Assembly (NCBI RefSeq): GCF_964340395.1
Contig: NC_135568.1
Location: 8,908,776 to 8,972,775 of the forward strand
DNA length: 64,000 nucleotides
Reading direction: 5' to 3'
Source: Glandiceps talaboti
Lineage: Eukaryota; Hemichordata; Enteropneusta; Spengelidae
Shown: positions 23,510-31,690 of the stretch, one piece after another
Layout: every line of letters begins with the position of its first letter
Position numbering within the stretch: position 1 is the stretch's first letter
Translations under genes and position numbers: made by a program
The notes under the pieces: generated by a model
What the model saw: only the letters and a program-made list of their open reading frames with translations
The model's database searches: none
What the model was told of the DNA's origin: nothing

Positions 23510-26500
23510 GTAAGCAGACAATCTACTTGTAAGATGTTAGCATTCTTTACAGAAAAGAATTTATGAATATGCGTATAACCTCATAATTATTGGATCATTA
23601 GAATTTGAAGAAAATGCGGGTGTGAATCGATAATTCGACATTTGTATAAGGTATCGGGAGAATAAAATATGGAGAAAACTGTTAATGTTTGAGATATTTT
23701 TAAAATCATGGTGAAAGATAGACTATTCTCAGATATTGTGACAACGACCTTGATGTTGACCTTGTTGACCTTGACCTAAATGTGTGATCAAATACCAGTA
23801 TGTTATATTTGTCACTAAGACTGAATGTTTTGTCGATATGGAAAGATACAAAAGGATGAGATCTTGATAAATAACAGTGACCTAAATTATCAGTGGGGAT
23901 TCAGCACAAGAACAGTTTGAATCTTTGACCAGAATCGCACTGAATACATCTAGATTATGATAATGGTCTATGGGTTATAGAAGACTTGAGACTGTATTTG
24001 TCACAGGCAGTGTGCCCTCTAATGATAGCCAAATATTGTTCTCGGTTGAAATGATAAAAACTGGCATTTCTTTTGAGTCCCCACACATTAAAAGATAGGG
24101 GAACACCAAATTTTGTTGCGTCACGAGAAATTGTGTGCATCATTGATAGTAGAAATTGTGTGCATAAGGGGTGCATCATATAAGCTTAGAGGGCACACTG
24201 ATCACAGAGTACATGTAGTGCCAGTGTTTTTGCTAAGGTTTGGGAACCCCGGTAACAGAAAGGGGGAAAGAGGTAAAACTGGTAGTGCTTCCCATGCAAT
24301 GTATCATAGTTTAGGTGGGGAACCCCGGTAAAATGATGTGGGAACCCCGGTAGATTTTACCTACTTACCGCCCTTAAATAAAACACTGAGTGCCTACATA
24401 CATGTATCAATGTGAGACAGAAATAATAAGATTTTCACTCACCAAAATCATGACATTCAATGATTACAGACTTGATTCTGTATTTATCACAAAGTACATG
24501 TAATGTTTATAAGATGGAAAGACAGAATTAGAAAGATGAAATATTGGTAAATGACTGATCTTGATTATGATCATGTTAATCAGTATGATCATATAAAAAT
24601 TGACACTTTACTTTGGTTGTCACAAAGTTATTCTTAGACGTCCTGTCCCCATTTGGAATTTTGAATCAGTTCAAAATCAGTTCTCCTGTTCCTACATGCG
24701 TTAAAACCAGTTTGAACCGTAGTTGAATCGGTTCCAAACTGCCTCTATGGGTCAATTCAAAGCAAATTGGTTCAAAACCAAGGCAAAAGATAAAGTGAAT
24801 CTATTTGAATCCAGCTCAGTTTTCTTGGGACGCGTCTAGATGCCAACATGGTTTATATCTACATGTAGGTGTAAATCGTAACAATACTGTGTAGGAACTT
24901 GACTACCAGTTTTGAATTCAGTTTGAATCAACTTCATCTTGACCTAGTCATAGATATTTTATAGGGCTTATTTATGGAGAGACAGTAACAATCAGATCTT
25001 GATAGTGACAGATTGACCTTTGACCCTTGACATTTTGATTTTATCATAATTTGCCTATTAGTGACTACATAATTGTTATAGATGTGGAATTCCAGGAATG
25101 ATAAGATATTGACATTGACCGTGACCGTGACCTAGATAATGCCATAAATCTGTGTGATTACATGAAATGAGATACTACCATTATTTGTCATGTATGAAAT
25201 GTTGACAAAAATAGCATGACCTTGACATTAACTGACCAAAACATGACATTGATAGGTGATATCAGATATAATTTGATACTTAAATTGTCATGTGAAATAC
25301 AGAAGATGACAAAACGTAACGACTTTGATCAAAATACAGTAGATCTAGACACAGTAAGCCATGTGTAAGAGATCTGTACATTTGTATTTGCCATTAGAAT
25401 TTAATATGATGTGAAATATGGAAAAGTTGAACTGGAAGGAGATGAAAAATGACAACATGAGTATTCAGTTGATTTGTTATTCTAAATTTTAATACAGGGG
25501 AATTCTTTTTCTGTCATGCAATCTTCTCGTACAGAGATGGAGTGGGTGTTACTATAAACCTGGACATTTTTGCTGAAGACATATTTACGCTTATTTCACT
25601 AAAACATAAATGTAAAGTGACTAACATGTCTTGTACATGAACACAATGTATTTGTCTGGTAAATTAGTACAAATTTGGTCTTTGAGAACTTGCTGAAGAT
25701 TTTAAAATCGTAAAATTTTGTAGAAGTGAAAATATCTAGGTTTACAGTAAAATAACTAGAATTTGAGCAAAACAGGTTTGAAGACAGTTTTGTTTATTGA
25801 TTGTTTATTTTATTATCTAATGATGCAATGTATGATTTGTATTTATAGTCCATGTCTATATTGCAGTCACAGAACAAATACCTACTCCCGGAAGTCCGTC
25901 ACTCGGAAATGCACAAACTGTGTATAGTAATAGACCTTGATGAGACCCTTGTACATAGTTCTTTCAAGGTGAGTCAGTCTGATTAATAGACCTGATCAGT
26001 TGATAGTGCCCTCTAGTGGTAGAACTGTGAATTGTTGTAGCACCTTTTAGCTGTAAAAGTGTTGTTGTGATATTATTAAGATGAATCAAAATTTCAAAGT
26101 AGACTAGTGATTTAACATTATTTAACATGAACAGTGCAATAGTAAGTAACATCCTTCAGCAGTGGCATTGTTCATTGGTATAGCACCCTCGAGCACTGGA
26201 TTTTTGCAGTTAGAGTTCCCTCTGTGGCAGTGGCAATTTGTAATGTTTTACTGCCATTAATGGTGGATTTGTGCACTGTTATAGCGCCCTCTAGCAGTGG
26301 TGATTTGTGGTGTCATGACATTACAAGCTGTGTCATTATGCACTGTTATCGCACCCCCTAGCTGCAGATTAATGTACTGATACAGTGCTTTCTTGAATTG
26401 TGAATTGTCATGGCATTAGATATTATAAACCATTGTACATTTAGTAGACTGTCGTAGAAAGTTCTCTTGACTGAGTGTAAAATGTGGGGATTGCATTTTG

Positions 26501-29500
26501 CTAGATAATGTCATCTTACAGTGGAAGTGTCCAACTGAATGTCATAGACCAGCCTACCTTGTACCTGTAACCTAGGTTACACTCACTCAAATGAAAGGTG
26601 CCACTGATTATGTTATTTGCATTTTCAGTTCACATACATACATACATACATACATACATACATACATACATACATACATACATACATACATACATACATA
26701 CATACATAAATACATACATACATACATACATACATACATACATACATACATACATACATACATACATACATACATACATACATACATACATACATACATA
26801 CATACATACATACATACATACATTGTTGTTGTTTCCCAACACTAGAGGACATCTGTCATAAAATAAGAGTGATCTATATCTCTAGGATGAATGTATATGT
26901 AATCATTATTCAAAAATATCAATTACAAACATAATTCATACAGTTTATATTTGAATGACTATATTTATAATCGATTTTGTGACTGATGTGTCTGTCTTCT
27001 CTATACATTGTTTTGCAGCCTGTTAGTAATGCAGATTTTGTAGTTCCGGTAGAAATTGATGGCACAATTCACCAGGTAAGTGTCGAGCTTCCTGGCTAAA
27101 GGTAGCGTAATTTTATGTAAAGTTTGAATCACAAGTCAGTAAACATTCTTATGAAACCGTAATGATAACAAACACTTGCTAATGAATAGCGCCCTCTAGT
27201 GGTAGACTGAATTGTTGTAATTAAATTAGACATCTGAGTGTGCAAGCATATTTGTAGTTTGGGATTCTAGCTTGGTTATGCATAATATATGATCATGTGT
27301 GTGTGTGTGTTTGTATGCTAAATGTTCACTAGTTCTTTATCAAGGATCCCCCCTCCTCCCAAAGGAGAAACATAGTGTCATGTTTTTGCGAAGTGACAAA
27401 TGGAACTGCATGTCTCTTATTGATTAGGCCGTGTTGACCAAAAAGGACCAAAATATTTCACAATATCACCAATTATGTACTTCAGAAAATTATTTCAATA
27501 GATTCACCCATAATGTAATCGAGAAAACATAAAAGATATGATCAGAAAAAAGTAAGGTTCTCCTTAATTTCATCAGACTATTTCTGTTTTATACTATCTT
27601 TCTATTGTAACTCTCTGAGATGTTTATCTTCTAAGAAGTTGAACTTGAGTGAATTTTTAACTGCCATATCTCTAAATTGCAGGTGTATGTATTGAAAAGG
27701 CCGTACGTGGATGAATTTTTACAGAAAATGGGCGAGTTATTTGAGTGTGTGTTATTTACAGCCAGTCTTTCAAAGGTAGGGTAGTCATGGTGTGACTAAC
27801 ACACTGTATAATCACACACACACACACACACACACACACATTACCTAATTTGTGTTAAAATTACACTACAGTAAAAGGGTTTTGATGTTCTGGAATTAAC
27901 AGACACCTTTAGGTCGAGTACTTACCTCAATCAAGGTCAGTGTGATCTTACACACCTTCCTTTAAAGGCAGCCATACTTGGTTCAGTGGGATATTTTATT
28001 GGCAACATACATAACACAGGTTTGCGTGAAATTCAAATACGTGTTTATATTTGATACGTAGTATCACCCAGTCTGTATCAATAGATTTGTTTCATGCTAA
28101 TTAGACCCTGTAGAATTGGAAATCTATATACATGAACTGATAGTGATGTATCTGTTTTTACAGTATGCAGACCCTGTAGCAGACCTTCTAGATAAGTGGG
28201 GTGTGTTCAGGGCACGACTTTTCAGGGATTCTTGTGTTTTTCACAGAGGAAACTATGTTAAGGTGAGTACAGTAATTTGTGTGTTCTTGTTACAGATATA
28301 GTAAGCCAAACTTTGTCTGTATTGACAACACTGAGTGTGATTTATGCATTACATTTTTATTTTGCTAAGGTAGGGAAACTCCGGTAAAAGGAAGGGGTGG
28401 TGGTAAAAGTACCATGTAGTCTCCCATAAAATCTACCATAATTTTGTTTAGGAACCCTAGTGAAATTACTGAGTGACTCCTGTAAGTTTTACTTACTTAT
28501 CGCCCTGAGTTACAACACTAGGAGCCAACATCAAACACTCTGATATAAGTGAAACATTTCTGTTCTGCTATTACATATCTGTTTGTAACACACATACTAC
28601 ATTTTCTGCGTTGTGATTCGTCAATACGTGGTCACGTGGTACGTAGAGTTCTTGTGCTGTTGACTGCAAATGATGTTTACCGGTCAACAGTTCTAGTGCT
28701 GTTGCCTTTATGGGCCTGTTTGCCTTTATGGACAACAGCACTAGCAACTGTTGACTGATGACATCCTACCCGCATGCATGCATACATGTTTTCAAAACAA
28801 AGGAACATGGCGTCCTCTGTTGGCTCTGAGAGTCACGCGATCATAGAAACTTCACAAATTTCTGAAGACAAACTTGCCACACTTGTGCCAGAAAAGGATT
28901 TGGAATGAACACAATTGGTAATTATTAAAGAATTTCGGTTTTCCATGTTCCTGTGTTGTTTTGTAAACTATTGTCACTCGTCATGTGTTAACTGTATGGA
29001 ACAGTGTGCTGAGAGAGTGACAATGTAGTAGGTGTGTTACAAAACACATGTTGACTGATCGTTCTCATGCAACATCATACATCAGTTTCCCTCGTGCCTG
29101 TAAGTCACCCCAACGCAGACTGTTTCCCGCAAGGCTTCACCCTTGGGGAAACAGTCTGCATTGGGATGACCCACAGTCCCTCAAGGAAACAGATGTATGC
29201 TGTTGCCCTGGTGACCACTCAACATGTGTATAAACGTCTACTGACTCCCATGAAACAATGCATGTTCATGGCAAGGACTTCCATTGAATAATGAAAGAGG
29301 AACACGTTTCAACACAGTTTTTATCAGCAATCATGTGTAATTTATAAGTGATGTATAACCATAAAATGACTTGCCAAATTCTCAAACTTTTTGATAATGT
29401 TGTTACTTCCTAGAGTGGCGGTCTCCTCTAACCTTCGTTATTTTTTGTCATTTTTGTAATTTTGTCCAGAAATTCACTTTGTTACTTTATTTTGATCCAT

Positions 29501-29643
29501 TCTGCAGGACCTCAGTCGGTTAGGAAGGGATTTGAAGAGGATAATAATTGTAGACAATTCACCTGCTTCTTACATCTTCCACCCTGAGAATGCAGTAAGT
29601 AAAAGACACACGCACACGCACATGCACGCACACACACACACAC

Positions 29644-29698
<55 letters not shown>

Positions 29699-30812
29699 TC
29701 ACCTGCTTCTTACATCTTCCATCCTGAAAACACACACACACGAACACATACATCAAGTTGTATACAGCGGAAATTATAATTGATCAATCAGGTTTGACAA
29801 GCGCCACTTTTAACCAAGTAACAACAGAAACTGAGATAGGTTAACTTCTGTTTAATTAGTGTTGGAAGTAAGTTGTAATGGGTGAGCACTACCAGATTTA
29901 TACAATAAACAGAGATTTACTCGGTGATCTACTCGGCTGTGTATAGTATAGATCTGATTGCACCCACATACTTTTTACGTACACTAGTAAATGGGCAGAT
30001 GTCGCTTGTCTTCTAAGTTTGGTTGATGTTACTTGGTTGAATGTGTCTCTTACCTCAAATACTCAAAACTGAATGTGATTATGATTTCAGCTGTAATAAG
30101 TGAGAAACTAGCCATAAACCTTTTATGTTATTCAGTGGAGTGAAGTGTTACTACTGTGGAAAGCAAGCTGTCGACAAACTAAGATAGACACAAAGTAAAA
30201 GTATCGGTGCATGTGGTAGATTATACAAGTGGATGATAGCGGTGCTTATATTGACATAATCACCCTGTAATTAAGTTAGTGTAAACACTGGAAGTTGCCA
30301 ACAACTTAAACTGAAAAGTCATGGAAGTCTTTAAATAAAATGTTGTGTGTCGTATTATACTAATAGAATGAGAAAAAATAACTTTCAGAGGTATGTTTTG
30401 TCATGACCAGTGTGCCCTCTAAGTCAATTTGACATGCCACTGACGCAAACAATTTCTTGTGACACACCAAAATTAAGTGTTCCCCTATCTCTTACTATGT
30501 GGTGACTCGCAAGAAATGCCAGTTTTTGTCATTTTGACTCACAACAACAAAATTTGGGTGTCATTAGAGGGCACACTGCATGACAGTATGTTTCTGTATC
30601 TTAACACTGTATTCCTGTATCTGTGTATTTTACAGGTGCCTGTAGCCTCCTGGTTTGATGACATGTCTGACACTGAGTTGTTGGATCTTATACCATTTTT
30701 AGAAAACCTGTCCAAAGTAGATGATGTGTATACAGTACTTCAAAACCAGAACATGAACGGACCGCAGCCAATCACAGCAAACCATTCACACGTCAATTCA
30801 ATCAACTCATAG
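23385..30812 (+). CDS. CTDSP: CTD small phosphatase (CTDSP/SCP family), seven coding exons, first exon not found
   Basis: The product is a nuclear HAD-superfamily phosphatase of the SCP group. Known relatives remove phosphate from Ser5 of the RNA polymerase II C-terminal repeats and from REST and SMADs. Coding exons are 23385-23509, 25867-25968, 27019-27075, 27683-27775, 28164-28262, 29508-29594 and 30636-30812, all with GT..AG introns. Joined, they read in one frame to TAG at 30810-30812, about 246 residues. Visible features are [11 protein letters not shown] near the N-terminus, [12 protein letters not shown] with the DxDxT catalytic aspartates, [52 protein letters not shown] and [18 protein letters not shown]. 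The first exon must supply one base of the first codon (intron phase 1) and about 20 residues; I could not find it. The C-terminus after VDDVYTVL has a Gln/Asn-rich tail of about 25 residues, longer than I expect for the human proteins. Confidence 0.97.
24008..24200 (+). mobile_element. MITE family A, copy 3 (in CTDSP intron)
   Basis: CAGTGTGCCCTCTAATGATA at the left and TTAGAGGGCACACTG at the right. TCACAG occurs at both flanks (24001-24006 and 24202-24207), a likely target duplication. About 193 bp, with a short internal duplication of AGAAATTGTGTGCAT. Confidence 0.85.
24226..24394 (+). repeat. Dispersed repeat B, reference copy
   Basis: Contains AAGGTTTGGGAACCCCGGTA, GTGGGGAACCCCGGTAAAAT and GGTAGATTTTACCTACTTAC, then CGCCCTTAAATAAAACACT. 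Diverged copies are at 15594, 17826, 19318, 28363, 31484, 34830 and 61178. The internal GGGAACCCCGGTA block is itself repeated. Confidence 0.7.
25867..25968 (+). CDS. CTDSP: CTDSP exon 3 (catalytic DLDET motif)
   Basis: The acceptor is ATTGCAG and the donor AAG|GTGAGT. The 34 codons encode [10 protein letters not shown]...[15 protein letters not shown]. The first Asp of DLDET is the nucleophile in this family and the second the general acid. Confidence 0.97.
26006..26019 (-). promoter_or_regulatory. CTCF-consensus match (CCACTAGAGGGCAC)
   Basis: On the minus strand this reads CCACTAGAGGGCAC and fits CCASYAGRKGGCRS at all 14 positions. It lies 38 bases downstream of CTDSP exon 3. Binding is an inference from the motif only. 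Confidence 0.35.
26631..26824. repeat. (ACAT)n microsatellite in CTDSP intron 3
   Basis: About 190 bases of ACAT with one AAAT interruption. Overlapping frames are shadows. Confidence 0.95.
27019..27075 (+). CDS. CTDSP: CTDSP exon 4
   Basis: The acceptor is TTTTGCAG and the donor CAG|GTAAGT. The 19 codons encode [19 protein letters not shown], a near match to the vertebrate SCP sequence at this point. Confidence 0.97.
27189..27202 (-). promoter_or_regulatory. CTCF-consensus match (CCACTAGAGGGCGC)
   Basis: A perfect 14-base match to CCASYAGRKGGCRS on the minus strand, in CTDSP intron 4. A one-mismatch copy is at 55403-55416. Inference from motif only. Confidence 0.35.
27683..27775 (+). CDS. 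CTDSP: CTDSP exon 5
   Basis: The acceptor is AAATTGCAG and the donor AAG|GTAGGG. The 31 codons encode [20 protein letters not shown] through [11 protein letters not shown]. It includes the conserved TAS motif that contacts phosphate. Confidence 0.97.
27814..27840. repeat. (CA)n microsatellite
   Basis: A short CA run just after CTDSP exon 5. Confidence 0.85.
28164..28262 (+). CDS. CTDSP: CTDSP exon 6
   Basis: The acceptor is TTTTTACAG and the donor AAG|GTGAGT. The 33 codons encode [20 protein letters not shown] then [13 protein letters not shown], nearly identical to vertebrate SCPs. Confidence 0.97.
28363..28522 (+). repeat. Dispersed repeat B copy (CTDSP intron 6)
   Basis: TTTGCTAAGGTAGGGAAACT, TTAGGAACCCTAGTGAAATT and AGTTTTACTTACTTATCGCC follow the order of the 24226 copy, well diverged. 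Confidence 0.6.
28683..28755. other. Near-perfect 22-bp hairpin in CTDSP intron 6
   Basis: The left arm GTCAACAGTTCTAGTGCTGT plus TG pairs with the right arm, leaving a single one-base bulge. The loop is about 28 bases and holds the direct repeat CCTTTATGG. It could be a small foldback transposon or a structured RNA. Confidence 0.75.
28807..28908 (+). other. Small intronic open frame of coding-like composition (33 aa)
   Basis: ATG to TGA encodes [20 protein letters not shown] followed by [13 protein letters not shown], a low-complexity-free hydrophilic peptide in a good start context (AACATGG). It lies between the two intronic hairpins. It could be the residue of a transposon protein or a spurious frame. 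I do not recognise it. Confidence 0.25.
29098..29176. ncRNA. Candidate pre-miRNA-like hairpin in CTDSP intron 6
   Basis: Arms at 29109-29128 and 29146-29165 pair over 20 bases with one mismatch. The 17-base loop can add five pairs (CAAGG/CCTTG), leaving a 6-base terminal loop. Below the arms, four more pairs (GTCA/TGAC) follow one mismatch, then CTGT/ACAG. The size and shape resemble a pre-miRNA. Vertebrate CTDSP genes carry miR-26 in an intron, but this sequence does not contain the miR-26 sequence. Function is inferred from structure only. Confidence 0.35.
29508..29594 (+). CDS. CTDSP: CTDSP exon 7
   Basis: The acceptor is TTCTGCAG and the donor GCA|GTAAGT. The 29 codons encode [20 protein letters not shown] then SYIFHPENA, with the conserved DNSP segment that contributes metal and phosphate contacts. 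Confidence 0.97.
29607..29697. repeat. (CA)n microsatellite with CG-containing left end
   Basis: Starts 13 bases after CTDSP exon 7. It is bounded on its right by a partial copy of that exon. Confidence 0.95.
29694..29730 (+). pseudogene. Partial duplicate of CTDSP exon 7
   Basis: ACAATTCACCTGCTTCTTAC continuing to ATCTTCCATCCTGAAAA repeats 29554-29590 with two substitutions, exactly 140 bases downstream and separated by the CA microsatellite. The copy has lost the donor site. Confidence 0.85.
30214..30275. mobile_element. Small foldback repeat D, copy 3
   Basis: GATTATACAAGTGGATGATA at the left and ATAATCACCCTGTAATT at the right match copies 1 and 2 near 14.4 kb. Similarity also extends into the upstream GACACAAA segment. 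Confidence 0.6.
30408..30578 (-). mobile_element. MITE family A, copy 4 (reverse orientation)
   Basis: Ends CAGTGTGCCCTCTAAGTC and ATTAGAGGGCACACTG. The interior is the reverse complement of copies 1-3. CATGAC flanks it on both sides (30402-30407, 30579-30584), a likely target duplication. Confidence 0.88.
30636..30812 (+). CDS. CTDSP: CTDSP last coding exon
   Basis: The acceptor is TATTTTACAG. It encodes [20 protein letters not shown], then [15 protein letters not shown] and a tail rich in Asn, Gln, Ser and His ending NSINS before TAG at 30810-30812. Confidence 0.97.
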   Translation: MPVASWFDDMSDTELLDLIPFLENLSKVDDVYTVLQNQNMNGPQPITANHSHVNSINS

Positions 30813-31483
30813 CTAGAAGGAACACGTCAGTGTTGTCATTGTACGCACACACCCCCCACCCCCACCTCTCTTAAACTGTAAACATGGACGTTTTCACTAA
30901 AAGAATCATTTTCACTTATTTAGCCCGAAAACAAAAATATGAAAATACATCGGTGACTTAAATTGTCATGTTTTACGTAAACAAAGCAGCAGACTCAGTA
31001 ATTCATGAAAACTGGTCTTTTGCAACTATTTGAAGACTGTCAAAATTGCAAAAAAATTGTTGTGAAAATATCTAGGTTTACATCATACAGTGCATAATTG
31101 GAGGCCGAACCATCAATGACAATTTTTGAATATACTCAAATACAATACTCTAGTATCATTGATTTAAAAAAATCACTCCTCGACTTGTGCACTAGGTGGG
31201 TAAAATTCAGAAAAATATCTTGATTCCCTAGATTGTCTTACACACCATATCATGTGATATAAATCTGAAGAAAAAAAACAAAAATAAGAAAAAATAATGC
31301 TTTTCATATCTGGTTACCTCTTGCATTATATTGCGACATTCTGTACAGAAGTTCATGCATTTATAAATATGTAATCTATAATTATACGCAGACACCTATC
31401 AATATTGTCAGTTTAATTTTTAATTTTGGCATGGTGATGAGGTAGTGTGTAACTTTGACACGTTTATAGGCAGGGTGTGGTAC

Positions 31484-31690
31484 AACTTAGAAGAGGTGAT
31501 AGAGCACTTTTGGGAAAGGTTGGGAATCCAGTTAAACAGCAGAGGGAAATCTGGATTTTCACAATTAAGGGTGGGTAACCTCGGTGCAATATCTGTGGGA
31601 CTATGAAGGAAGATTTTACTAACGTACCACCGTTGACTAAAAATACACTGTACCTGATGACTGTAATGGGAGATTTTAACTTACTACCCT
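31484..31690 (+). repeat. Dispersed repeat B, diverged copy
   Basis: GGAAAGGTTGGGAATCCAGT, GGTGGGTAACCTCGGTGCAA and GGAAGATTTTACTAACGTAC follow the family B order. Confidence 0.5.

Larger units (their letters stand above)
23510..25866 (+). other. CTDSP intron 2
   Basis: 2.36 kb. It contains a family A MITE (24008-24200) and a family B repeat (24226-24394) side by side. The remainder is AT-rich with no exon. Confidence 0.85.
29760..30635 (+). other. Rest of CTDSP intron 7
   Basis: Non-coding. It holds repeat D copy 3 (30214-30275) and a reversed family A MITE (30408-30578) that ends 57 bases before the last exon. Confidence 0.8.

Noticed and set aside
18842-26824. Regular repeats that might suggest a CRISPR array
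   Set aside because: Pure tetranucleotide repeats without unique spacers, in an animal genome.
28683-29176. Idea that an intronic CTDSP hairpin is miR-26 itself
   Set aside because: Neither hairpin arm contains the miR-26 seed or mature sequence.
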